The notes under the pieces are model-generated. The model was not told the DNA's origin and made no database searches. It was given only the letters and a program-made list of their open reading frames with translations. From Pseudomonadota bacterium (GTDB lineage: Bacteria; Pseudomonadota; Gammaproteobacteria; Steroidobacterales; Steroidobacteraceae), in assembly GCA_023457495.1 (NCBI GenBank), contig JAEWLQ010000090.1, positions 1 to 13,127 on the forward strand: a DNA stretch of 13,127 nucleotides. The letters run 5' to 3'. Shown here piece after piece: positions 6,907-13,127 of this stretch (position 1 is the first letter of the stretch; every line of letters begins with the position of its first letter). The translations under genes were made by a program, and so were the position numbers.

Positions 6907-9356
6907 TGCGTGCGGTTCCAGAGCCCGCCGAAATAATCCGCTACGACGAGCTGCACGACACCCACGGCGCCATGCGCGCGCACTGGCGGCCGCTCGTCGA
7001 TCGCCTGCGCTCGGCCGATTCTCCCGACGCGGTGCGTCGCTCGCTCGAACTGACCCGCCGGCTCATCGTCGAAAACGGCGTCACCTACAACGTCTATGCC
7101 GACCCGCAGGGCGCCGACCGCCCGTGGGCGCTGGATCCGCTGCCCTTCGTGATCCCCGCGGCCGAGTGGAGCACGATCGAGGCCGGCGTCGCGCAGCGCG
7201 CGCGCCTGCTCAACGCGCTGCTGGCGGATCTGTACGGACCGCAGCGTCTGATCGCCGAGGGGCACATCCCGGCCGAGCTCGCGTACGGCCATCCTAACTA
7301 CCTCTGGCCCTGCCAGGGCGTCGCGCCGGTCGACGGCGCCTGGCTGCACGTCTACGCGGCGGACCTCGCGCGCGCTCCCGACGGACGCTGGTGGCTGCTC
7401 GCCGACCGTTCGCAGACGCCGTCGGGTGCGGGTTACGCGCTCGAGAACCGCGAGATCCTCGAACAAGTGCACCCCGAGCTGATCTCCGACATGTCCGTGA
7501 GGCGCGTGCGCGGCTTCTTCGCGATCCTGCGCGAGCGGCTGCTCAACTGCATGGTCAGTGACGATCCGCCGCTGGCCGTGATCCTCACTCCGGGTCCTTA
7601 CAACGAGACCTACTTCGAGCACGCCTTCCTCGCCCGGCAGCTAGGCCTGCCGCTGGTCGAAGGCCACGATCTCACGGTGCGCGGCGCCACCGTGTTCCTC
7701 AAGACGCTGGGCGGACTGCGCCGCGTCCAGGCGATCTTCCGCCGGCTCGACGACGACTACTGCGATCCGCTGGAGCTGCGCGGCGATTCCGCGCTCGGCG
7801 TCCCCGGGTTGTTAGGCGCGCTGCGCGCGGGGCGCGTCATGGTGTCGAACGCCCTCGGCGCAGGCGTGCTCGAGTCCGCGGCCTGGCTGGGCTTCCTCCC
7901 GGCAGTCGCCGAGCGGCTCATCGGCGAGCGACTGCTGCTGCCCGAAGTCGCGACCTGGTGGCTGGGCGAGAAACCCGCGTTCGACTACGTCCTCGCGAAT
8001 CTCGACCGCCTCGTCATCAAGCCGGCATACCCTAACCAGCGCTTCGAGCCGATCTTCGGCCACGCGCTCGCCGGCCAGGAGCGTGAGGCGTTGATCGAGC
8101 GGCTGCGCAACCGGCCGTACGCGTACGTGGCGCAGGAGCACCTGCCGCTGTCGCAGGCGCCGGTGTGGAAGACGGCGGCGCCCAGCCAGCTCGCGTCGCG
8201 CGCGGAGTTCGCCTCGCGTGCGCTCACCATTCGCGTGTACGCCATCGTCACGCCGGGCGGCGTGCACGTCATGCCCGGTGGTCTCGCGCGGGTCGCGCAC
8301 GACGGCGCGGCGGACGTGGTGTCCACGCAGCGCGGCGGCGGCGCTAAGGACATCTGGGTGCTGTCAGCCGCCGATCCACACGAGGAGACGCTGGCCGAGG
8401 CGCAGCCGCCGCGTGAAACGCCGGCCGAGCGCAAGGACTACATTCCGTCCCGCCTGGTCGAGAACCTCTTCTGGCTCGGACGTTACGTCGTGCGATGCGA
8501 GAACTCGGCGCGCCTGCTGCTGCGCACGCTGGCTGCGCGCAGCGATGGGCGTGTGTGGAACCACGCCCGCGACATCTGCCGCGCGCTCGGCGCGGTGCCG
8601 CCCTCCACGGAGGTGTTCGACGCGTTGCGCGCGCCGGAGTCCCAGGGTTTGCGCGGCGACGTCAAACATCTCGCGTGGTGCGCATCGCAGGTGCGCAACC
8701 GCCTGTCGACGCGTTATTGGCGCGGGGTCGTCAGCCTGCAGCGCCAGATGCAGGAAGCGGCGGCTTCACGCGGCAGCAGCCGCGAGGTGTACGAGAGAGT
8801 CCTGCTCGCACTCGCCGCGCTCACCGGCTTCTCCGAGGAAGACATGCTGCACGACGAGGGCTGGCGCCTCATGCGGCTCGGCCGCCGCATCGAGCGCATG
8901 CAGTTCGTCGCCGGCATCCTGCAGCGCCAGCTCGAGAGCGCGCATGCCACGCGGCCGGAGACCGTCGAGTGGCTGCTCGACGTCTGCGACAGCGCCCCTA
9001 TCTACCGCGCGCGCTATGCCGGCACGCCGCGACTGTCGCAGATGATGAACCTGCTGGTGTACGACGAGCGGCATCCCATCGCGCTCGCGTTCCAGCGCCG
9101 CTCGATCGAGCGGGACCTCGACGACCTGGCGCGCGCCCTCGCCGGCGAACGCGAGCGCGGCCTGCCCGACATGCCGCTGCTGCCGGCCGGCGCCGGCGAG
9201 CTCCTCGACGTAGCGGGCGCGGGCGGCGCAGAAATGCGCGCGGAGCTCGCCGGCGAGCTTGCGCAGGTGGCCACGGGTTCGGCGGAACTGTCCGACCGCC
9301 TGTCGCGCCGCTATTTCGCGCTCATCGAATCCGACACGCACGCGCTCGCCACCTGA
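6906..9356 (+). CDS. Circularly permuted ATP-grasp / alpha-E fusion protein
   Basis: This 816-residue protein joins in one chain the two families that are separate genes in the minus arm. The ATG at 6906 shares a base with the preceding stop (TGATG), so translation is coupled. Residues ~1-490 are the ATP-grasp part: TPSGAGYALENRE (171-183), LTPGPYNETYFEHAFLARQ (227-245), ALGVPGL (296-302), Lys372-Pro373 and STQRGGGAKDIWV (473-485). A charged Pro/Glu linker (~490-510) leads to the alpha-E part, which starts YIPSRLVENLFWLGRYVVRCENSARL and runs to the end. Where the stand-alone paralog has the Gly-rich loop GSGGYG after Lys-Pro, this protein has AYPNQRFEP, which I recall as usual for fused members. 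It may therefore bind nucleotide differently or play a structural role. The second transglutaminase gene begins 4 nt downstream. Both domains are predicted to act in ATP-dependent amide-bond synthesis with the neighbouring gene products. Confidence 0.92.
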   Translation: MRAVPEPAEIIRYDELHDTHGAMRAHWRPLVDRLRSADSPDAVRRSLELTRRLIVENGVTYNVYADPQGADRPWALDPLPFVIPAAEWSTIEAGVAQRARLLNALLADLYGPQRLIAEGHIPAELAYGHPNYLWPCQGVAPVDGAWLHVYAADLARAPDGRWWLLADRSQTPSGAGYALENREILEQVHPELISDMSVRRVRGFFAILRERLLNCMVSDDPPLAVILTPGPYNETYFEHAFLARQLGLPLVEGHDLTVRGATVFLKTLGGLRRVQAIFRRLDDDYCDPLELRGDSALGVPGLLGALRAGRVMVSNALGAGVLESAAWLGFLPAVAERLIGERLLLPEVATWWLGEKPAFDYVLANLDRLVIKPAYPNQRFEPIFGHALAGQEREALIERLRNRPYAYVAQEHLPLSQAPVWKTAAPSQLASRAEFASRALTIRVYAIVTPGGVHVMPGGLARVAHDGAADVVSTQRGGGAKDIWVLSAADPHEETLAEAQPPRETPAERKDYIPSRLVENLFWLGRYVVRCENSARLLLRTLAARSDGRVWNHARDICRALGAVPPSTEVFDALRAPESQGLRGDVKHLAWCASQVRNRLSTRYWRGVVSLQRQMQEAAASRGSSREVYERVLLALAALTGFSEEDMLHDEGWRLMRLGRRIERMQFVAGILQRQLESAHATRPETVEWLLDVCDSAPIYRARYAGTPRLSQMMNLLVYDERHPIALAFQRRSIERDLDDLARALAGERERGLPDMPLLPAGAGELLDVAGAGGAEMRAELAGELAQVATGSAELSDRLSRRYFALIESDTHALAT

Positions 9357-9360
9357 CTCC

Positions 9361-10266
9361 ATGACCGTGCGTTATCGCATCCGCCACGAGACCGCCTACC
9401 TCTACGACGCCGACGTCGTGCATTCGCACCACCTTCTGCACCTGGTGCCGCGCCCGGCTTCGTACCAGCAATGCCTCGAGCACGAGATCGACATCTCGCC
9501 CATGCCGAACCGGCGCGTCGCCGACATCGATGCCTTCGGCAATCCGATGCTGCGGGTCGAGCTCGTGCAGGCGCATCGCGAGCTGCGTGTCGTCTCGCAG
9601 ATGCAGGTCGAGGTGCACGCGCGGCCCGCGGTGCTCGCCGAGACCACCGAGCCCTGGGAGAAGGTTCGCGATGCGTTCGGCTACCGCAGGGCATGGCCCT
9701 CGCGCGATCAGCTCGACGCCGCGCGCTTCCGCCACGAATCGCCGCACGTGAAGCTCAAGAAGGCCTTCGTGGAATACGCGGCCGGCTGTTTTCCCGACGG
9801 CGCGCCGATCCTCGCCTGCGCCGAGCGTCTGAGCACGAAGCTGCACGCGGACATCGGATACGTTCCCGGCGTCACGACGATCGGCACGCCGGCCACCGAG
9901 CTGCTCGAAACGCGGCGCGGCGTGTGCCAGGACTTCGCGCATCTGATGATCGCCTGCCTGCGTTCACGCGGCCTGCCGGCGCGGTACGTGAGCGGGTACC
10001 TCCGAACCCACGCGACCGTCGGCCCCGACCATCGTGAAGTCGTCGGCGCCGGCGCCTCGCACGCTTGGGTGTCCGTGTGGAGTCCGCCGTTCGGGTGGAT
10101 AGAGTTCGATCCGACGAACGGCTGCTTCGCAGGCACCGATCACGTCGCGGTGGCGTGGGGCCGGGATTTCGGCGACGTGTCGCCGCTGCGCGGCGTGATC
10201 GTCGGCGGTGGGGCGCATCAGCTCACGGTGAACGTGCTGGTCGAGCCCGCCAATCCCGGCGCATAG
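9361..10266 (+). CDS. Transglutaminase-like protease-fold protein (COG1305), stand-alone
   Basis: This is a 301-residue cytoplasmic protein with no signal peptide. It has the bacterial transglutaminase N-terminal domain (about 1-90, starting MTVRYRIRHETAYLYD) and a papain-like core (about 150-270). The triad is complete: Cys189 (RRGVCQDFAHL), His234 (GASHAWVSVW) and Asp250 (GWIEFDPTNG). Such proteins are predicted to hydrolyse or transfer amide bonds, and in this context may release or process the product of the ATP-grasp/alpha-E partners. The ATG lies 4 nt after the previous stop with no obvious Shine-Dalgarno of its own, so translation is probably coupled. It is the last gene of the plus-strand operon and ends 14 nt from the convergent phosphatase gene. 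No terminator hairpin fits in that gap. It shares its fold with the N-terminal part of the 1146-residue protein but lacks the DUF2126 part. Confidence 0.93.
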   Translation: MTVRYRIRHETAYLYDADVVHSHHLLHLVPRPASYQQCLEHEIDISPMPNRRVADIDAFGNPMLRVELVQAHRELRVVSQMQVEVHARPAVLAETTEPWEKVRDAFGYRRAWPSRDQLDAARFRHESPHVKLKKAFVEYAAGCFPDGAPILACAERLSTKLHADIGYVPGVTTIGTPATELLETRRGVCQDFAHLMIACLRSRGLPARYVSGYLRTHATVGPDHREVVGAGASHAWVSVWSPPFGWIEFDPTNGCFAGTDHVAVAWGRDFGDVSPLRGVIVGGGAHQLTVNVLVEPANPGA

Positions 10267-10280
10267 CCGGCCGACCATCG

Positions 10281-10874
10281 TCAGTCGCGGGCGATTTCGG
10301 CCCGCAACTTCTCCACGTCCACCGACTTCACGTAGCGCGGAATGTTGCGCCACATCGAGTGATAACCGAAGCCGCCTTCGGTCAGTTCGCGCAGCGCATC
10401 TTCCTTCGACCAGCCCTGTTCGAGGATGCGATACATCGCGCTCATGAGGCCGGTGCGGTCCGCGCCATGCTGGCAATGAATCAGGAAGGGGCCGTTTTCG
10501 GTCTGTTTCAACATGCGCATGACCTCGATGACGTGTTCGTCGTCGATGCGCCAGGTGAGGATCTTCGTGCGCTCCGTGCGCAGGTTCGTGCCCTTCACCT
10601 CGTCCTCATCGTGATTGAAATACCGCAGGTTGATCACCGTGCGGATGCCCATCTTCTCGAGATTCTTCATGCCGGCCGCGGTCGGTTGCTCGCTGCGGTA
10701 GAGCAGCGGCGTGATGCGATGCAGGTTCGGTACGCCTTCGAGCTCGATGGGCTCGGCCCAGTGCGCCGGTCGCGGCGCCGTCGTTTCGGCGGGGGTCTGC
10801 GCGGGAGCTTGCGCGAGCGCGGGCACGGGCACGGCGGCCAGGACGAGGACGAATGCGAGCATTCGCGGGCTCAT
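10281..10874 (-). CDS. Secreted tyrosine/dual-specificity phosphatase family protein
   Basis: This 197-residue protein has an apparent signal peptide (hydrophobic core LAFVLVLAAVPVPALA, probable cleavage after Ala21), so it should be periplasmic. The mature part starts with a Gln/Pro/Ala-rich stretch and then a cysteine-phosphatase domain: LLYRSEQPTAAGMKNL (57-72), TVINLRYF (79-86), a possible general-acid Asp at 111/112 (RIDDEHV) and the signature HCQHGADRTG, where Cys134-x5-Arg140 is the catalytic loop. It should hydrolyse phosphate monoesters through a phosphocysteine intermediate; the substrate, protein or otherwise, is unknown. The upstream acyltransferase stop is 3 nt away and the linking sequence TGAGGAATG serves as stop, Shine-Dalgarno and start. 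Because GAGGA abuts this ATG, an in-frame ATG four codons later is also possible. It converges on the transglutaminase operon. Confidence 0.88.
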   Translation of the reverse strand: MSPRMLAFVLVLAAVPVPALAQAPAQTPAETTAPRPAHWAEPIELEGVPNLHRITPLLYRSEQPTAAGMKNLEKMGIRTVINLRYFNHDEDEVKGTNLRTERTKILTWRIDDEHVIEVMRMLKQTENGPFLIHCQHGADRTGLMSAMYRILEQGWSKEDALRELTEGGFGYHSMWRNIPRYVKSVDVEKLRAEIARD

Positions 10875-10877
10875 TCC

Positions 10878-11495
10878 TCAGAAGTTCCCGGGGTAACGCG
10901 CCATATCGGCATGGTAGAGCGCCTTGATCTTCGCGAGGTCGGCGCTGGCGTCACCGCTCGGCATCACGGCGGGCATGAGCACCACGAGCTTGCGTGAGTA
11001 GTCGAGCGCGACGGGAACGACGGGAACGCCGGCTTCTTTCGCGATGTGCAGGAAGCCGAGCTTCCATTCGGCGACGCGGCTGCGGGTGCCTTCCGGCGTG
11101 ATCGTGATGGACATGCGCTGGCGCCGCGCGAATTCGTCGATGAACGTGCGGACCACGTTGGCTCCGCGGGAACGGTCGATCGGCATGCCGCCGAAGCGTC
11201 GCGCGAGCACGCCCATCGGCCAGAAGAACACCGTGTGCTTGGCGAGCCAGGTGGTGTCGAGCCTCAAGATCAGGTACGCGGTGAAGCCGTGGAAGAAATC
11301 CCAGTTGGAGGTGTGCGGCGCGACGATGAGCACGAACTTGGGACTCGCCGGCATGGTGCCGGCGACACGCCAGCCGGAGATCTTCATGAGCAGGATGCCG
11401 AGTACGCGCCGCCAGCGCGCGGTGACCTGCGGCGCGGTCGGCGGAAGGGTCGGGAATCCGGGCGGGGTTTCGAAGGGAGGGTTCGGCTGCGGCAT
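10878..11495 (-). CDS. PlsC-family 1-acyl-glycerol-3-phosphate acyltransferase-like protein
   Basis: This is a 205-residue acyltransferase of the PlsC/LPLAT superfamily, which transfers acyl chains from acyl-CoA or acyl-ACP to lysophospholipids or related acceptors at the inner membrane. The block I motif HTSNWD (His61-x4-Asp66) is the catalytic pair. GGMPIDRS (102-109) and PEGTRS (134-139) match the phosphate-binding blocks. The N-terminal ~22 residues are Pro-rich and non-hydrophobic. There is no clear membrane helix besides moderately hydrophobic segments. It is shorter than classical PlsC, and the acceptor cannot be told from sequence, so I give no symbol. The ATG at 11495 lacks a good Shine-Dalgarno. 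The phosphatase gene follows after 3 nt, so the two form a two-gene operon. A palindrome at 11550-11610 separates them from the next gene upstream. Confidence 0.88.
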   Translation of the reverse strand: MPQPNPPFETPPGFPTLPPTAPQVTARWRRVLGILLMKISGWRVAGTMPASPKFVLIVAPHTSNWDFFHGFTAYLILRLDTTWLAKHTVFFWPMGVLARRFGGMPIDRSRGANVVRTFIDEFARRQRMSITITPEGTRSRVAEWKLGFLHIAKEAGVPVVPVALDYSRKLVVLMPAVMPSGDASADLAKIKALYHADMARYPGNF

Positions 11496-11549
11496 CGCGG
11501 TGCGATGTTAGCCGATGTCGCCCGGGTTGGCTCATTCGGGGTGAAGGGT

Positions 11550-11610
11550 CGAGAGGCGGACACCGGTTCCCCTTAGAGGGGGGTATCGGGGGCCCGGTGT
11601 CCGCGTCTCG
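11550..11610. repeat. REP-like palindrome with nested hairpin
   Basis: The arms 11550-11566 and 11594-11610 are reverse complements over 17 bp with one mismatch (11555 versus 11605), built on CGGACACCGG/CCGGTGTCCG. Inside is a second small hairpin, CCCCT-TAG-AGGGG. It lies in the 160-bp gap between two same-strand genes and is not followed by a T-run. The form and extragenic location resemble REP or other dispersed intergenic palindromes. Only one copy is visible here, so membership in a repeat family is inferred. It might also act as a factor-independent 3' end for the small secreted-protein gene. Confidence 0.7.
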
Positions 11611-11655
11611 CCGTTTTCGAACGTGAGGTCGATAGTTAGAACCTCGCTCTTTGGA

Positions 11656-11973
11656 TCAACCCTTCACCGGGTACGACTTGAACGCAACGATCTCGCCTTC
11701 GGCGGTCGTCTTGCACGACGCCTTCGCCAGCAGCGAATTGGTCTTCTTGCTGCGCGCGTAGACCACGTACGAGTTGGCTTCGACGTAACCGGACACCAGG
11801 CGCTCCGGCTTGACCGAGTAGGCCGGCAGCGTCTCCGACTTGGCGAGCGTTTCCACCAGCGCCTTGCTGCACGCGGCGAGCGAGGGCGAGATGGCGGCGG
11901 TGCCGGCGTTGCCGTAGGCGGCGAAGCTGATCATCGCGGCCATGACCATGTACTTGTAGGACTTGCGAATCAT
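11656..11973 (-). CDS. Small secreted protein of unknown function
   Basis: This is a 105-residue protein with a signal peptide: positive start MIRKSYKY, hydrophobic MVMAAMISFAAYGNA, and probable cleavage after Ala23. The mature ~82 residues contain two cysteines (Cys35 and Cys87) that could form a disulfide in the periplasm. They have alternating charged and aliphatic stretches, including KPERLVSGYVEANSYVVYARSKKTNSLLAKASC, which suggests a small beta-rich fold. I do not recognise a family. The start at 11973 is chosen because AGGAG (complement of 11980-11984) is 6 nt upstream and the signal peptide begins there; an ORF start at 12039 would add 22 unlikely residues. A 10-bp hairpin ends 2 nt before the Shine-Dalgarno. 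It stands alone between the LysR gene and the acyltransferase. Confidence 0.8.
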   Translation of the reverse strand: MIRKSYKYMVMAAMISFAAYGNAGTAAISPSLAACSKALVETLAKSETLPAYSVKPERLVSGYVEANSYVVYARSKKTNSLLAKASCKTTAEGEIVAFKSYPVKG

Positions 11974-11986
11974 GTTGGGCTCCTGA

Positions 11987-12018
11987 AGTAGTTTGAAATC
12001 CACGATGATCAAACTACT
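11987..12018. promoter_or_regulatory. Hairpin/dyad AGTAGTTTGA-N12-TCAAACTACT in the leader of the small secreted-protein gene
   Basis: This is a perfect 10-bp inverted repeat with a 12-nt spacer. In the minus-strand leader it ends 2 nt before the AGGAG ribosome-binding site at 11984-11980. As RNA it could modulate access to the site or protect the 5' end; as DNA it could be an operator. The arms are AT-rich against a GC-rich background, so an accidental match is less likely. No T-run indicates termination. Confidence 0.6.
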
Positions 12019-12061
12019 CGCGCATTCATGCCTTAACAAACGAGAAGATTCGGGTCAGGCA

Positions 12062-12952
12062 TCAATTTTCCTCACGGTCGCGGCACGACTCGATGAGCCA
12101 GGCGCACAACGCACGGATGTCGTCGCGGTTCTCGTCTTCGGGACGCATCAAGAGCGTGTAGTTCTCTTTCGTCACCAATTCGTCGTCGAACACGCGCGCA
12201 AGGCGGCCCGTCTGGAACTTCCTGCGTGACAACTCCGCCGGCAGCAGCGCGATGCCGATGCTCTTCTCCGCGGCGCGCATGGCCGAGGACATGGAGTCGA
12301 TGCGCACGATCTGCGAGGGATTCAGCGATTTCATGCCGACGGCGCTCGCCCAGCGGTCCCAGTCGTCGCGGCGCGCTTCGTGCACCAGCAGCGTGTGCGC
12401 GTTGAGATCCTCGTGGCGCCGCACGGGTCTTTCCGCGAGCAGCTCGGGAGAACACACCGGCACCATCGTCTGCGCGAACAGTGGATGGGCGATGAGTCCG
12501 TTCCACGGGCCCGCGCCGACGGCCACGGAGATGTCCGCTTCCGCCGCGTGCGTGCGGCCATGACCGCCGGAGGTGTCGATGCGCAGGTCGACGCCTTCGT
12601 GCAACTTCGAGAATTCCGACAGGCGCGGCAGCAGCATCTCGCTCGCGAAGTACGCGGGTACGTGCAATCGCACGCTGCTGCGTCCGAAACGCGCGCGCAG
12701 CTGTTCGGTGACGGATTCCAGCCGCGTGAACAGATCGTCGATCTGCTCGAGATATCGCGCGCCGGCGTCGGTGAGCGCGAGAGCCCGGGCGCTACGCGAA
12801 AACAGCGGCAGGCCCAGCTGCGTTTCCAGCGTCTTGATCTGGTGGCTCACCGCCGATGGCGTGATGCACAACTCATCGGCTGCGAGCGCGAAGCTCGAAT
12901 GTCGGGCGGCGATCTGAAAGGTCTTGATGGCCTTCAGTGAAAGAGTACGCAT
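12062..12952 (-). CDS. LysR-family transcriptional regulator, GcvA-like
   Basis: This is a 296-residue LysR-type regulator of normal length. The N-terminal winged helix-turn-helix (about 1-60) reads LKAIKTFQIAARHSSFALAADELCITPSAVSHQIKTLE, then LGLPLFSRSARALALTDAG. The rest (about 92-290) is the periplasmic-binding-protein-like effector domain, with LRIDTSGG, ADISVAVGAGPW, HPLFAQTMVPVCSPELL and GIALLPAEL. The HTH and effector-domain style resemble the GcvA branch, which also contains regulators of AmpC-type genes; the effector here is unknown. The ATG at 12952 has only a weak ribosome-binding site. LysR genes often regulate a divergent neighbour, which would lie beyond the right edge. The secreted-protein gene starts 88 nt downstream on the same strand with its own leader, so it could be co-transcribed or separate. 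Confidence 0.92.
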   Translation of the reverse strand: MRTLSLKAIKTFQIAARHSSFALAADELCITPSAVSHQIKTLETQLGLPLFSRSARALALTDAGARYLEQIDDLFTRLESVTEQLRARFGRSSVRLHVPAYFASEMLLPRLSEFSKLHEGVDLRIDTSGGHGRTHAAEADISVAVGAGPWNGLIAHPLFAQTMVPVCSPELLAERPVRRHEDLNAHTLLVHEARRDDWDRWASAVGMKSLNPSQIVRIDSMSSAMRAAEKSIGIALLPAELSRRKFQTGRLARVFDDELVTKENYTLLMRPEDENRDDIRALCAWLIESCRDREEN

Positions 12953-13127
12953 TCCATTGGATCACCCACTAGCTCAGCGACAAAGCTGCGATGCCATGAG
13001 TAAAGCAAGCCGCGTGCCATCACCGGAAATTGCGTAAGTGCATGTTCTTATTCGCGCCGCACCGTTGACGCGCCGCCATTTTGATCCGCGATGGCGCACC
13101 CCGTTGGTCGTTGCACCGGTCGGTGGC
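12953..13127. other. Upstream region of the LysR gene, no gene seen
   Basis: These 175 bases are less GC-rich than the coding parts. A T-N11-A word with partial symmetry (TTGCGTAAGTGCA, 13030-13042) resembles a LysR-type binding site and may be an autoregulatory site. TGCCAT occurs twice (12991 and 13016). I see no convincing promoter hexamer pair, and only very short ORFs. A divergent target gene could start just past the edge. Confidence 0.3.

Noticed and set aside
3642..8345. Scattered TA-containing codons (GCT AAC, CCT AAC, CTA GGC, TTA GGC) suggesting avoidance of a restriction motif
   Set aside because: The words that would be avoided (CCAAC, GTCGAC and similar) occur elsewhere in the window, so no avoidance pattern holds.
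12996..13037. Short plus-strand ORF starting ATGAGTAAAGC near the right end
   Set aside because: It has only 13 codons, no Shine-Dalgarno and no reason to call it a gene.
13071..13100. Imperfect GCGCC/GGCGC dyad near the right end sharing AAAATGGCG with the divergent region
   Set aside because: The stem is only 6 bp and the shared word is 9 bases, too little to claim a common operator.
1..13127. CRISPR array, tRNA, rRNA, riboswitch or prophage attachment site
   Set aside because: I saw no regularly spaced repeats, cloverleaf-like sequence or integrase on reading both strands.

Overview
The window is GC-rich and almost fully coding, with strongly G/C-biased third codon positions. Gene content (a split LigAB-type extradiol dioxygenase, alpha-E/ATP-grasp/transglutaminase genes with a TGase-DUF2126 fusion, a GcvA-like LysR regulator) suggests a free-living proteobacterium, probably gamma- or betaproteobacterial. 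A Steroidobacteraceae-like gammaproteobacterium is my guess, and the sequence does not prove it. I see no mobile element, CRISPR array, tRNA or rRNA.

Left edge (1-698, minus strand): ligA and the first 66 codons of ligB, the two subunits of a protocatechuate 4,5-dioxygenase-type ring-cleavage enzyme. The outermost ~40 bases no longer code a sensible LigB and look like a corrupted contig end. A possible 54-codon ORF bridges ligA to the next gene.

Core (698-10266): two divergent arms of a predicted peptide-ligation/tagging system. The minus arm encodes a circularly permuted ATP-grasp protein followed by a separate alpha-E protein. Between them lies a perfect 29-bp inverted repeat whose loop begins with an 11-codon mini-ORF. 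The plus arm is a tightly coupled operon: a transglutaminase-like/DUF2126 (putative amidoligase) fusion, an ATP-grasp/alpha-E fusion, and a second transglutaminase-like protein. So the ATP-grasp, alpha-E and transglutaminase components each occur twice, with different domain fusions. The 177-bp divergent control region holds two dyad symmetries and a plausible promoter for the minus arm. The function comes from comparative-genomics predictions for these families: ATP-dependent amide bond formation by ATP-grasp and DUF2126, with transglutaminase-fold proteins cleaving or transferring the products. Anbu, the proteasome-like partner often linked to such loci, is not in the window.

Right side (10281-12952, all minus strand): a secreted CX5R phosphatase directly behind a PlsC-family acyltransferase, a REP-like palindrome, a small secreted protein of unknown function with a hairpin in its leader, and a LysR-type regulator. 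The last 175 bases are upstream sequence of the LysR gene. No gene-free stretch exceeds 300 bases.
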